A DNA stretch of 64,000 nucleotides from Gluconobacter cerinus. GTDB taxonomy: Bacteria > Pseudomonadota > Alphaproteobacteria > Acetobacterales > Acetobacteraceae. The stretch covers positions 1-64,000 of the forward strand of contig NZ_BEWM01000004.1 of NCBI RefSeq assembly GCF_002723935.1. Direction: 5' to 3'. The notes under the pieces are model-generated. The model saw only the letters and a list, made by a program, of their open reading frames with translations, was not told where the DNA came from and did not search any database. Below, piece by piece: positions 22,968 through 32,520 of the stretch (its first letter is position 1; each line of letters begins with the position of its first letter). A program made the translations under genes and the position numbers.

Positions 22968-25403
22968 ATGCGCACCTTGGAAATAGCAGCCTTTTGGGTT
23001 GTTGAATTTTTAGGCGTAGTTCTAGGTTTGACATTGGTTTTTGGCGGCCTTTGGTTGCTCTTCCTCGGAGGATCACCATTCTATTTATTAGCAGGCGCGG
23101 CCATTATTGCCATTAGTTTTGGTCTTTATAAACGTGCTGCATTCGCTCTTTATACAGCGCTTGCATTGCTCGCCGTCAGTGTGCTCTGGGCACTATGGGA
23201 GGTCGGGTTTGATTTCTGGCAACTCGTGCCCCGTCTTCTGGCGTTCATCATTATTGCGTTGATTGTCACGGCCCTTGCACGTCGACTATCGCGGCAAGAC
23301 GGCCGTCCGGCACTGCCGCGCGTGGTTGCAAACAGTCTGGGTATTGCCCTGCTTGGCTCACTGGGTGCGTTTATTGTCGGGATGTTTTTCCCGCACCCGA
23401 CCATTGTGGCTGAGTCTTCCGGGCCTGCTCCTGTCATTCAGGCACAGGCAGGGCAAGACAGCGGGAATGACTGGCCTGCTTATGGACGGAGCACTGCGGG
23501 TAACCGTTTCGCTCAATTCGATCAGATCAATAAATCCAACGTCAAAGATCTGAAGCTGGCCTGGACCTACCATACGGGTGATCTTGCTATTGATGGATCA
23601 GAATATCAGGTTACGCCGCTCAAGGTCGATAACACGATGTATCTTTGCACACCGCTCAATAAGGTGATTGCAATTGATCCGGTCACCGGTAAGGAGCGGT
23701 GGCGCTTTGATCCCAAGCTGCGGATTACTGACAGCAATCGAGGGTGGAAACGTTGCCGTGGCGTTGGATATGCTGATATTTCCACGCTTCCGCCTGAAGA
23801 TGTTCAACCTGCTGTGGATCAGACGGGAACGGATCAGGCAGCTCCTCCGCAGGACGCTGCAGCTCTACCGGCTGCATGCCGTAAGCGAATTGTCTCCAAC
23901 ACCAATGATGCTCGCCTTTTCGAAGTAGATGCCGAAACAGGCAAACCATGCGAAGATTTTGGCGATCATGGTTTTGTTAACCTTCTTGAAGGTCTGACGG
24001 ACGCTCCAGAAAATGGATCGTATTATTTGACCTCTGCACCGTTGGTCGCAGATGGCGTCATTATGGTTGGCGGCAAAATCAACGATAACATTTCTGTTGG
24101 CGAACCTTCTGGCGTCGTCCGTGGCTATGACGTTCGCACAGGCAAGCTTCTGTGGGCCTGGGATGCTTCCCGCGGCGCCAAGGACAGCACACCGCTGCCT
24201 CCCGGCGAGCATTATGCTCCGCAAACTCCGAATTTCTGGGGCACAGCAGCTTATGATCCCAAGCTGGGCCTGGCTTATTTCCCAACGGGCAATCAGACGC
24301 CAGATTTCTGGAACGGTGATCGCTTCCCTTATTCGGATGAATACACGGACGCCATCGTCGCGGTTGAGATCAAGACCGGCAAGGAGCACTGGCACTTCCG
24401 TACGGCGAATAACGACCAGTTCGACTATGACGTGACGTCCCAGCCTATCCTCTATGACCTCCCGGGCAAGGATGGCACTACGACGCCGGTCATTATTCAG
24501 CTGACCAAGCGTGGTGAAGTCTTCGTGCTGGACCGTCGTGATGGTAAGCCAGTTGTCCCGGTGGAATATCGTAAGGTTCCAACGGACGGTATGCCCGGCA
24601 TGCGTATCTCTCCAACACAGCCTTTCTCCGCGATTTCGATCGGCACAACGCCGTTCAAGGAATCCGATATGTGGGGCGGTACGATCCTTGACCAGCTGTA
24701 TTGCCGGATCCAGTTCAAGCAGATGCGCTGGAAGGGCGAGTTCACGCCTCTCTCTGACAAGCAGCGTACTCTGATCTATCCGAGCTATTATGGTGGTTCC
24801 AACTGGGGTGGTGGCGCAATCGACGCTTCGACCGGAACGCTGATCGTCAACGATATTCGCATGGCGCAGTGGGGCCGTTTCATCAAGCAGGATGAAGCCA
24901 AGCGCATTGGTTTGAAGCCGAGCGCTGAGGGTGAATACTCAGAGCAGATCGGTACGCCGTGGGGTGTTGAGCGCTCAATGTTTGTCTCGCCTCTGGGCGT
25001 TCCATGCTTCAAGCCGCCTTTCGGCAGCATGACAGCGATTGACCTGACGACAGGAAAGACCAAATGGCAGGTTCCGATGGGTAGCATCCAGGATGCTCCT
25101 GTCCACGGTATTGTCCCGGGTGTGCGCATTCCACTAGGCATGCCAACGATGGGCGGACCGCTTGTTACCAAGGGTGGCCTGACCTTCTTCCATGGCACTC
25201 TGGACTATTATGTCCGTGCTTTGGACAACGACACAGGCAAGGAACTGTGGCGTGACCGGCTTCCGGTTGGCGGGCAGGGAGCTCCGATGTCCTACATTGG
25301 TCAGGACGGTAAGCAATATGTTGTGGTTGTCGTTGGCGGTGCTACGCGTACCGGCACCAATGCAAACCGTGGTGACTACGTGATGGCTTACACTCTCCCA
25401 TAA
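22968..25403 (+). CDS. membrane-bound PQQ-dependent dehydrogenase, glucose/quinate family; candidate inositol dehydrogenase
   Basis: About 811 residues. Roughly the first 145 form the five-helix membrane anchor of this family; the rest is the periplasmic PQQ beta-propeller, with repeats such as WPAYGRSTAGNRFAQFDQI, DRRDGKPVVPVE and the tryptophan-docking NWGGGAIDASTGTL. It would oxidise a sugar or polyol at the periplasmic face and pass electrons to ubiquinone, feeding the quinol oxidases. ATG 22968 is chosen for its anchor start and GGGAG site. Position after the iol operon and the known existence of a quinoprotein myo-inositol dehydrogenase in Gluconobacter suggest inositol as substrate; glucose, quinate or shikimate cannot be excluded. 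Confidence 0.9.
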   Translation: MRTLEIAAFWVVEFLGVVLGLTLVFGGLWLLFLGGSPFYLLAGAAIIAISFGLYKRAAFALYTALALLAVSVLWALWEVGFDFWQLVPRLLAFIIIALIVTALARRLSRQDGRPALPRVVANSLGIALLGSLGAFIVGMFFPHPTIVAESSGPAPVIQAQAGQDSGNDWPAYGRSTAGNRFAQFDQINKSNVKDLKLAWTYHTGDLAIDGSEYQVTPLKVDNTMYLCTPLNKVIAIDPVTGKERWRFDPKLRITDSNRGWKRCRGVGYADISTLPPEDVQPAVDQTGTDQAAPPQDAAALPAACRKRIVSNTNDARLFEVDAETGKPCEDFGDHGFVNLLEGLTDAPENGSYYLTSAPLVADGVIMVGGKINDNISVGEPSGVVRGYDVRTGKLLWAWDASRGAKDSTPLPPGEHYAPQTPNFWGTAAYDPKLGLAYFPTGNQTPDFWNGDRFPYSDEYTDAIVAVEIKTGKEHWHFRTANNDQFDYDVTSQPILYDLPGKDGTTTPVIIQLTKRGEVFVLDRRDGKPVVPVEYRKVPTDGMPGMRISPTQPFSAISIGTTPFKESDMWGGTILDQLYCRIQFKQMRWKGEFTPLSDKQRTLIYPSYYGGSNWGGGAIDASTGTLIVNDIRMAQWGRFIKQDEAKRIGLKPSAEGEYSEQIGTPWGVERSMFVSPLGVPCFKPPFGSMTAIDLTTGKTKWQVPMGSIQDAPVHGIVPGVRIPLGMPTMGGPLVTKGGLTFFHGTLDYYVRALDNDTGKELWRDRLPVGGQGAPMSYIGQDGKQYVVVVVGGATRTGTNANRGDYVMAYTLP

Positions 25404-25482
25404 TATTGGCGGAACAAATACTCTTTAATAGGATCCGGGAAGTTCTCTTCCCGGATCTGAATAGGTATTCAAGCCAATATTA
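25401..25482 (+). terminator. nested hairpins after the PQQ dehydrogenase
   Basis: GATCCGGGAAG (25432-25442) pairs perfectly with CTTCCCGGATC (25447-25457) around a four-base loop. A second perfect repeat encloses it: TAATATTGGC (25401-25410) and GCCAATATTA (25473-25482). The outer arm contains the stop codon. No U-tract follows, so it may attenuate rather than end transcription into the porin gene, or protect the 3' end. Confidence 0.55.
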
Positions 25483-25551
25483 CCTTGAATATATAAGCTC
25501 TAAGTAACAGCGCAATTTTTGTGCGTTTCCCGAAAATGTAGAGGTAATCTC

Positions 25552-26910
25552 ATGGACCGCTTCAGCGTTTCCCGAGCGTTGTCGTGCTGTGTTGCTTTGT
25601 CTGTCGGCATATTTGGTGAAGCCATGGCCGCAGAGCCAACAAATGGCAACGAAAGCGACGATGCAAGCTATTCACTGTTTGATAATGGTCCAAACTCCCT
25701 TCCCACAATGACAGGAGAATGGGGGGGGGCAAGGACATATCTGCGTAATAAAGGGGTCGAACTGGGAGCCAGTTGGACGAACGAAACTGCTGGCAATGTC
25801 AGCGGCGGGGATCGGCGCACTGCCGCACAGACAAATCAGATTACTGCTGGGCTTGATGTGAATGCCGAAAAGCTCCTTCATTGGAAAGGGGCATCTTTTA
25901 ACTTCACCTTTACCTGGCGTTCTGGTCGTAACCTGATTACCGATGCAGGTCTGTATACGTTACAGCAGCCTCAGGAAGTGTGGGGAAGAGGACAGACGAC
26001 CAGATTAACCCAGCTCTGGTATAACCAGAACCTGGGAGGTGGCTTCAGTTTCAAGGTTGGGCGGCTGCCTACCGGTGCGGATTTTGACAATATCCCCTGC
26101 TTGACGATGATTAACTACTTCTGTGGCGCAACCACGGGGAATATGGATGGAAGTCGCTGGTATAACTGGCCAGTCAGTGTATGGGGCGGCCTTGTAAAGT
26201 ATAACAATCCGCATTGGTATTTTCAGGTGGGTGCGTATGAACAGAATGATCGAAACCTCGATAATTACCTGTTCATAGGTTATCTGCATGGCGCAACCGG
26301 CGTTCTGCTCCCATTTGAAACAGGTGTACGCGTTCATCTTGGCTCGCACGGTTATCCAGGCGCCTATCGCATTGGGGGATGGATCAACACTGCTGCGGCA
26401 CCGGACGTGCTGTTGGCAAATGATGGAAGGCCTGCAACTCTGGCGGGGATGTCAATGCTTCAGAGGAGTGGAAGCCATGGTGGATATCTGTGGTTCCAGC
26501 AGCAATTGACGGGCACATTCACAGAAAAGCCAGGGGAAGATGCTGTTGTTACACAAGGCCTCACAGCTTACGTCACATTGACAATGGTGGATAAGGAAAC
26601 AGGGCCTGTGTCGTCTCAGGTGACAGCAAGCCTCCGTTATCTTGGTCTTCCCGGCCGAAAGAATGATGCTGTCACACTCGCGTTCGGAACCAACCACGTT
26701 AATTCCCGACTGGCGACTTTATATTGGTATCAGGACGGCAAAAAAGGGCCGAGACGTAATTCGGAATTTGCGATTGAAACGGATTATACGTTTCAAGCAA
26801 CAAAATGGCTTTATCTCGAGCCTAATGTTCAGTTTTGGGTAGATCCTGGCGGGTACACTCAGAAAAATATGATTACTGTGTTTGGAGTAAAAACTGGTGT
26901 GACATTCTGA
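25552..26910 (+). CDS. OprB-family carbohydrate porin
   Basis: A 452-residue outer-membrane porin. A signal peptide (basic start, LSCCVALSVGIFG, then GEAMAAEP cleavage region) precedes the family motif TGEWGGARTYLRNKGVELG near residue 60 and an aromatic beta-barrel ending in GVKTGVTF. The start at ATG 25552 has GAGG eight bases upstream; the frame opens earlier without a site. It follows the PQQ dehydrogenase and hairpin structure and is probably in the same regulon, admitting the polyol to the periplasm. Confidence 0.9.
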   Translation: MDRFSVSRALSCCVALSVGIFGEAMAAEPTNGNESDDASYSLFDNGPNSLPTMTGEWGGARTYLRNKGVELGASWTNETAGNVSGGDRRTAAQTNQITAGLDVNAEKLLHWKGASFNFTFTWRSGRNLITDAGLYTLQQPQEVWGRGQTTRLTQLWYNQNLGGGFSFKVGRLPTGADFDNIPCLTMINYFCGATTGNMDGSRWYNWPVSVWGGLVKYNNPHWYFQVGAYEQNDRNLDNYLFIGYLHGATGVLLPFETGVRVHLGSHGYPGAYRIGGWINTAAAPDVLLANDGRPATLAGMSMLQRSGSHGGYLWFQQQLTGTFTEKPGEDAVVTQGLTAYVTLTMVDKETGPVSSQVTASLRYLGLPGRKNDAVTLAFGTNHVNSRLATLYWYQDGKKGPRRNSEFAIETDYTFQATKWLYLEPNVQFWVDPGGYTQKNMITVFGVKTGVTF

Positions 26911-27101
26911 CAAGTAGACAACAAAAACATCGCAAAAGCACCCGTCTTCAGTATCCTGTAATCCTGAAAATCAGTTCACCGAAACATCAAGCAATGGTTT
27001 TCTTGGTCCGCGTTAAAAAGGGCCAGCATTGCCAACGGTGTACCTGAATAAAAAAGGCAACTCACCGGGGCACATGGCTTGGTCTGATGATAAATGTATG
27101 C

Positions 27102-28427
27102 CTAGAAATCCGATACTTTACCCCAAGCGGATTTTTTAAAGCGGGCAAGTTTGTATTGCTCGACTTCGGTAATTGGTTCCCGACCCAACAAGAGATCGGC
27201 GATAAGATGTCCAGCACCGGGCCCAATGCCAAAGCCATGCCCAGAAAAACCGGCCGCAATGAAGAGACCGGGAACGCCACTTTCAGGGTCAATAACAGGA
27301 ACCCCGTCTGGCGTACTATCAATGTATCCTGCCCATTCGGCCTGAACAGACACATTTTTCAGGGCAGGCAAGAGTGCATGGGCGTTTTTTAGGGTCTTAC
27401 GAATGGTTCCAGCATCTGGTTTGGGATCCAAGATACGTGTTTTTTCCATAGGTGTCGGCCGATCAAGTTTCCATTTGGCGATGGTGTCGAAACCATAACG
27501 CCAACCCTGAAAATCGCCAGGTGCAAGGTGACGCCACCGTCGTGCGAACATTGGAAGAAATTCTATGGCGCTTTTCAATATCCCGGGAGTGGGATCTACA
27601 CGACCGTTGCCGGAAATAGCGAGGGTGTAGCCACCATCACCGCGCCTTGTGACAGATGCATCGTGAGTATGAAGAGCGTCTGGAAGGCCCAATGCACCTG
27701 GTTTAACGGAAAGAATTGACGACCGGACAGACGCTTGCGGCAGGTTAACCCCAACCTGATTCAGGAAAGACCGCGCCCAAACACCTCCAGCCATGACAAC
27801 CTGTGATGTGCGAATGGTTCCACGTTCCGTCACAACGCCGCAGATAGCACCGCCTGATAGTTCAACGCCGCGAGCCGCGCAGTTCTGAACGACGTAGCCA
27901 CCGTTTTTGAGGACACCTTTGGCAATCATGGGCGCAGCGAGTGACGGGTCCGCGATGCCATCAGTCGGCGACCATACGCCCCCAAGCCATTTTCGGTGTG
28001 TGGCGTTCCCTCGCTGTGCGGCTTCACTCGCGTTCAGCATTCTGGTGTCCACGCCTTCGCCTCTGGCAAATTCGCCCCAGCGAGCCCATCCGTCCAGTTC
28101 AGCCTGACTGTTTGTCAGATACAGTAATCCACAGCGGCGGAAGCCAAGATTTTCACCGATGTCTGCTGTCATGTCTTCCCAAAGAGAAAGACTTCGGGTG
28201 GACAGGGGGAGTTCGCGTGCATCGCGATTTTGCTGGCGACACCATCCCCAGTTCCTGCTGGACTGTTCAGCCCCAACCGTGCCTTTCTCGAGGAGAACGA
28301 CCTTCATTCCCGCCCTGGCCAGCCAGTAGGCTGCTGAAACTCCCACAATTCCAGCGCCGACAACAACAACATCCGCTTCTGCTGGAACGCTGGAACTGGT
28401 CTGAATCAGATGCAGTGGGGCAGGCAT
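27102..28427 (-). CDS. DAO-family FAD-dependent oxidoreductase (D-amino acid dehydrogenase-like)
   Basis: About 441 residues. The FAD-binding dinucleotide motif VVVVGAGIVGVSAAYWLARAG lies near residue 22, followed by the EQSSRNWGWCRQQ segment often seen in amine and N-methyl amino acid oxidases, and the C-terminal FAD contact AAGFSGHGFGIGPGAG. It would oxidise a C-N bond in an amine or amino acid. ATG 28427 is preferred because GGAG is six bases upstream. A cupin gene precedes it on the same strand. The substrate is unknown. Confidence 0.82.
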   Translation of the reverse strand: MPAPLHLIQTSSSVPAEADVVVVGAGIVGVSAAYWLARAGMKVVLLEKGTVGAEQSSRNWGWCRQQNRDARELPLSTRSLSLWEDMTADIGENLGFRRCGLLYLTNSQAELDGWARWGEFARGEGVDTRMLNASEAAQRGNATHRKWLGGVWSPTDGIADPSLAAPMIAKGVLKNGGYVVQNCAARGVELSGGAICGVVTERGTIRTSQVVMAGGVWARSFLNQVGVNLPQASVRSSILSVKPGALGLPDALHTHDASVTRRGDGGYTLAISGNGRVDPTPGILKSAIEFLPMFARRWRHLAPGDFQGWRYGFDTIAKWKLDRPTPMEKTRILDPKPDAGTIRKTLKNAHALLPALKNVSVQAEWAGYIDSTPDGVPVIDPESGVPGLFIAAGFSGHGFGIGPGAGHLIADLLLGREPITEVEQYKLARFKKSAWGKVSDF

Positions 28428-28553
28428 GAAAGTCTCCGTGCTGTATGCGGACGAGTGTAGGGGCATTCAGGCAGTTTTTGACACCGCAAACCCTGTGCTG
28501 AATGGCAGAGTATTGCAAAGTTCAGCTCTGGTTCAGTAGGACAGGGCATATGG

Positions 28554-28907
28554 TCATTCCACGAAGACATAGATCTTTTTGACTGTTTCGATAGTTTCCC
28601 ACGTTCCAACGAAACCGGGCTTCATAATGAAGCTGTCTCCAGCTTTGAAGAGATAGGACTCTCCTTCGTTTTCTGTGATTCTGACAAGGCCTTCAAGGAT
28701 ATGGCAGAATTCGAAAGCTTCACCCTTAATGGATTTGGTTGTGCCGGGAGTGGCTTCCCATACGCCTGTGCGAACATTTCCATTACGTGACGTATCCAGC
28801 GCCCATGTCTTGAAAGCTGGAGAGCCTGAAATGAGACGTTCTGGAGTCGATACGGATTCACGTGGGGTGAAGTCCGGGCTTGTCTGAATAGGAAGAAGCA
28901 GGCTCAT
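28554..28907 (-). CDS. cupin domain protein (DUF861/EutQ-like)
   Basis: A 117-residue single cupin. The barrel reads GVWEATPGTTKSIKGEAFEF, then HILEGLVRITENEG, then FKAGDSFIMKPGFVGTWE, matching the DUF861 cupin group that includes ureidoglycine aminohydrolase-like proteins. The start is set at MSLLLPIQ at 28907; the frame extends to 29006 with unlikely sequence. It lies upstream of the DAO-type flavoprotein on the same strand and divergent from a HAD gene, so it may be a sensor or helper enzyme for that pathway. Confidence 0.78.
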   Translation of the reverse strand: MSLLLPIQTSPDFTPRESVSTPERLISGSPAFKTWALDTSRNGNVRTGVWEATPGTTKSIKGEAFEFCHILEGLVRITENEGESYLFKAGDSFIMKPGFVGTWETIETVKKIYVFVE

Positions 28908-29124
28908 TGAAGATCTCACACAATGGGGATTTGCAGATCTAATGTGCTGCGTTCTGCGCCGGTTCTGATCCTGATTTTTAAACCTGGGCAGCAGAGCGTG
29001 CTGCATCCTCGTTTGAATATGAAATTTCCTGCGTCAAACAATAAAAACCTGATAACGACTATCGGCCTGAAGGCGGCATCATAACGATTATGCCAGACAG
29101 TAATGGCCTCACAAGGAATCGTAT

Positions 29125-29790
29125 ATGACCTTCCGTCCCAAGTTCATTACCTTTGACTGCTACGGCACTCTGACATTTTTCGATATGGCTGGTGCGGCCC
29201 GTAGGATCTATGGTGAAGTATTGAGTGAGCAGGCAATGCAGCTCTTCATTAAGAATTTTGCCGCTTACCGGCTCGACGAGGTGCTGGGCGCATGGAAACC
29301 CTACGCAGAAATTGTGCACAATGCTCTGGAGCGGACGTGCAAGAAGAATGGCGTGACGTTTCGTGAGGAAGATGCCTTGCAGATTTACAATGAGGTTCCA
29401 ACCTGGGGGCCTCACCCTGATGTGCCCGCGGGTCTTGCCAAAGTTGCCAAAGAAATCCCCCTGGTCATTTTATCCAACGCCATGAACAGCCAAATCATGT
29501 CGAATGTCGAGAAGTTGGGTGCACCGTTTTACAAGGTCATCACGGCGGAGGAGACGGGGACTTACAAGCCTCAGATGAACGGTTTTGAATATATGCTTGA
29601 TGTTCTCGGCTGTGGGCCAGAAGACATCACTCACGTATCATCGTCTTTCCGTTATGATCTTATGACCGCTTACGATCTGGGGATCCGGTCAAAAGTCTGG
29701 GTTAACCGGGGCCATGAACCAGCTAATCCCTTTTATGAATATGAAGAAATTAAGGACATCAGCGGGCTGCCCGGCGTCTTTGGCCTATAA
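29125..29790 (+). CDS. haloacid dehalogenase type II-like HAD hydrolase
   Basis: A 221-residue HAD hydrolase. The nucleophile motif is FDCYGTL (residues 9-15), motif II is ILSNAMNSQ, the lysine is in TYKPQ, and the acidic tail motif is SSSFRYDLMTAYDLG. This set resembles (S)-2-haloacid dehalogenases more than phosphatases. AAGGA lies eight bases before ATG. It is divergent from the cupin-flavoprotein pair and convergent with the next flavoprotein. Dehalogenation itself is not shown; many proteins named this way have unknown substrates. Confidence 0.8.
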   Translation: MTFRPKFITFDCYGTLTFFDMAGAARRIYGEVLSEQAMQLFIKNFAAYRLDEVLGAWKPYAEIVHNALERTCKKNGVTFREEDALQIYNEVPTWGPHPDVPAGLAKVAKEIPLVILSNAMNSQIMSNVEKLGAPFYKVITAEETGTYKPQMNGFEYMLDVLGCGPEDITHVSSSFRYDLMTAYDLGIRSKVWVNRGHEPANPFYEYEEIKDISGLPGVFGL

Positions 29791-29800
29791 AGATAGCAAG

Positions 29801-29827
29801 CCTGCGGGAGGATTACTCTCCCGCAGG
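29801..29827. terminator. bidirectional hairpin terminator
   Basis: CCTGCGGGAG (29801-29810) pairs perfectly with CTCCCGCAGG (29818-29827) around a seven-base loop, with TTT after it and AA before it. It lies between the convergent HAD and flavoprotein genes. Confidence 0.85.
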
Positions 29828-29841
29828 TTTATCTGAAAACA

Positions 29842-31116
29842 TTAGAGATATCTGTCCTTGGCACGATAATAGGCACCCACGACGGGCATGAAATGCGTGG
29901 CAAGTCCGTAAGCTGGGATGGGCTGCCATGGACGGTTCCACACAGGAATATCAACCTGTTCTCCGGAAAGCTTTTGTCCTAACAGATGACCAAGATGGAC
30001 GGACATCTGAACACCATGTCCGCTCAGGCCCATCGCATAGGTGACGCCATTCCATTCACCAGCATGTGGTAGGCGATCCACGCTCATGTCGACGTTGCCC
30101 CCCCAGCAATAGTCGATTTCAGTGCTTTCCAGTTCAGGGTAGATCTCCGTTAGCGCTGAATGAAGGATCTGCCCTGACTGAATGTCAGACTTTTCGCTGG
30201 ATTGCGAAAAATTGGCCCGGCCGCCGAAAATCAAGCGTCGGTCTGCGGTTGTTCGAAAGTAGTTATGGATATTCCGCGTTGTGACGACATTGCGGCGTCC
30301 GGGGAGAATGCGGGAAAACAAATCTTCCGACATGGGTGCCGTGGCAACAATGAAGCTGCCGACTGGCATGACGCGTCGCCGGAACCAGTTTGGTGCTCTC
30401 CGGCTTGTTCCCGTTGCCAGTAGTACATTCTGTGCCTGAATAACGCCTGAGGAAGAGGAGACTTCAAACACGTTGCCCGCACGGTGAAGGGCGGTCATAG
30501 GCGTATTTTCGAAGATTTTCGCACCCGTGGACATGGCGTTGGCTGCAAGCGCACTCCCAAATTTTCCGACATGCATCTGTGCGCTTTTGCGATATAGCAT
30601 CCCGCCTTCGAATGTTGTCGAGCCACCGATTTCCGCGGCGACGGCGTCGCGGTCGAGAAGATCAGTTTCCGGGTCAACATGCTGTTTTACGGCGTCCTGA
30701 TCCGCCCGCAGACCTGCCAGATGCTTTTCCGTCCAGGCGACTTTCAGCTTTCCACATCGACGGAAGTCACAGTCGATGTTTTCGGACGTGACGATCTGCT
30801 CGACCGTATCCACAGCATCATCAAAGAACCGATACAATGCAACGGCCTGTTCCAGGCCATATTTTCCGACCATGCTCTGAAAATTTCCAGCCGTCCCGTT
30901 GTTGACGTGTCCGCCATTTCGGCCTGAGGCGTGGCATGCAATCTGGTCTGCTTCGAGGACGACAACAGTCTTGCCGGCCTTGGCTAGGGTTCGAGCTGCT
31001 GAGAGGCCGGTAAAGCCGCCGCCTACAACCACGACATCTGCACGGGTAGGGAACTCAGACAGAGCAGTACCTGATACAGGTGAAATGCTATCCAGCCAGT
31101 AGGGAACAAGTTTCAT
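29842..31116 (-). CDS. PuuB/OrdL-like FAD-dependent amine oxidase
   Basis: About 424 residues of the DAO superfamily. The FAD motif VVVVGGGFTGLSAARTLAKAG is near residue 28, followed by CHASGRNGGHVNNGTAGN, a segment characteristic of the gamma-glutamylputrescine oxidase group, and the closing GLSGHGVQMSVHLG contact. ATG 31116 is chosen because GGAG is eight bases upstream and it avoids overlap with the permease gene. The MFS permease and aminotransferase lie just upstream on the same strand, so oxidation of a polyamine or amino acid derivative is likely. Confidence 0.82.
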   Translation of the reverse strand: MKLVPYWLDSISPVSGTALSEFPTRADVVVVGGGFTGLSAARTLAKAGKTVVVLEADQIACHASGRNGGHVNNGTAGNFQSMVGKYGLEQAVALYRFFDDAVDTVEQIVTSENIDCDFRRCGKLKVAWTEKHLAGLRADQDAVKQHVDPETDLLDRDAVAAEIGGSTTFEGGMLYRKSAQMHVGKFGSALAANAMSTGAKIFENTPMTALHRAGNVFEVSSSSGVIQAQNVLLATGTSRRAPNWFRRRVMPVGSFIVATAPMSEDLFSRILPGRRNVVTTRNIHNYFRTTADRRLIFGGRANFSQSSEKSDIQSGQILHSALTEIYPELESTEIDYCWGGNVDMSVDRLPHAGEWNGVTYAMGLSGHGVQMSVHLGHLLGQKLSGEQVDIPVWNRPWQPIPAYGLATHFMPVVGAYYRAKDRYL

Positions 31117-31129
31117 GGAATGATCTCCG

Positions 31130-32485
31130 TCAGGAGGCACAGATGGAAGGAGAGGGCGGTTGAGTCTGGGAAGGAGGTTCTCCCAAGGACGCATTCTTTG
31201 TTTCTGGAGCCCACATCCAGCTGATGAGCAGTCCTGCCAGCATGAAGCTGGCTGCTATGAGCATCATGGGTTGCATCCCAAATTGCGTATATCCCAGAGG
31301 AAGAAGAAACGTTCCAAGTGCTGCGCCCAGTCTGCTGAAGGAGCAGGCCATACCGACCGCACTGGCCCGGATGGCTGTTGGAAACAGCTCGTTAGGATAA
31401 ACAAACTGCAGGCCGCTTCCTGCTGCTTCGGACACCGAATACAGAATAAACCCGGAAAAGATCATCCAGCTGGCAGGGGTGGCTGAAACTCCGAGGAGCA
31501 AAAGGCCCAGCATGCTGATTGCAAAAGTGCCGATCAGTAACAGGCGCCGCCCCATCAGATTGATCAGCCCCAGAGTGACGGGCAGGATCCCCAGGATGGT
31601 CAGTCCGGTAATGCAGAGAGATCCGAGAAGTGCGTTCTGGACGTGATACTGATGCAGGAGCTGAGCCTGAAGGGTGTGGATGGCAAATCCCGGAGCGCTT
31701 TGCAGGATCCAGAATGCACTGACGAACACGAGTGCTCCGCGATAGGGAGATCGAATGATCTGAAGCAGGGAGAGCTGCCCCTGATGTTCTACACTGGGGA
31801 GAATATCAGCCTTCAGGTGCTCGCGTATAATGTTTCTTGCGTCTTCGGTCCGTCCCTGCTGAACCAGCCAGCGGGGAGACTCAGGCAATCCCATACGCAG
31901 GCAGAAGAGCACAATTGACGGAACAGCGCTGGAGACCAGCATGATCCGCCAAGAGATGTCGGGGAAGAAGGAAAGCCCATAGCCCACGGCGTAGCTCGCG
32001 GTATATCCAACCCACCAGGCGAGAATTAATCCGGAAAGAACTGGGCCGCGGAGTTTGCGTGGCATGAATTCTGCGACGTAAGACGTCGCAATGGGATAAT
32101 CCGCACCAACTGCTACACCGAGCAGAAAGCGCAGGGTTACAAGTAGCACAAGGCCGGAGCACGCTCCCTGCAACAGGGAGAAGACTACGAACGCTGCAAT
32201 ATTTAGCGTAAAAAGAGGCCGTCGCCCAAGACGATCCGAGACCGCGCCCCCCAGCATTCCGCCTGCCAGAACGCCCAGAAGGGCCGCGGCCCCGACGAGG
32301 CCTGTCTCCGCGCCTGTGAGATGAAGTTCCCGCACGATGGATGGGAGAGCAATACCGATGATCCCGAGGATGTAGCCGTCACAGAATGGTCCCCCGGCAG
32401 AAATCAGGGCCAGTTTTGAATGAAAGCCGTTAGCAGGCAGATCATCCAGGGTTGCCGGTCCAGTTGAGGAAACTTCAGGTGTCAT
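31130..32485 (-). CDS. MFS transporter of the sugar/organic-acid porter type
   Basis: A 451-residue permease with about twelve membrane segments. GGAVSDRLGRRPLF is the conserved loop after helix 2, PESPRWLVQQGR precedes the central loop, and FVYPNELFPTAIRASAVG lies before helix 10. It lies between the aminotransferase (36 bases upstream) and the PuuB-like oxidase (13 bases downstream), so the three should be cotranscribed and the permease should import their amine or amino acid substrate. Confidence 0.87.
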   Translation of the reverse strand: MTPEVSSTGPATLDDLPANGFHSKLALISAGGPFCDGYILGIIGIALPSIVRELHLTGAETGLVGAAALLGVLAGGMLGGAVSDRLGRRPLFTLNIAAFVVFSLLQGACSGLVLLVTLRFLLGVAVGADYPIATSYVAEFMPRKLRGPVLSGLILAWWVGYTASYAVGYGLSFFPDISWRIMLVSSAVPSIVLFCLRMGLPESPRWLVQQGRTEDARNIIREHLKADILPSVEHQGQLSLLQIIRSPYRGALVFVSAFWILQSAPGFAIHTLQAQLLHQYHVQNALLGSLCITGLTILGILPVTLGLINLMGRRLLLIGTFAISMLGLLLLGVSATPASWMIFSGFILYSVSEAAGSGLQFVYPNELFPTAIRASAVGMACSFSRLGAALGTFLLPLGYTQFGMQPMMLIAASFMLAGLLISWMWAPETKNASLGEPPSQTQPPSPSICAS

Positions 32486-32520
32486 GATGGGGCAACCTTC
32501 TGTTTCCTCCTCTGGCGTAA

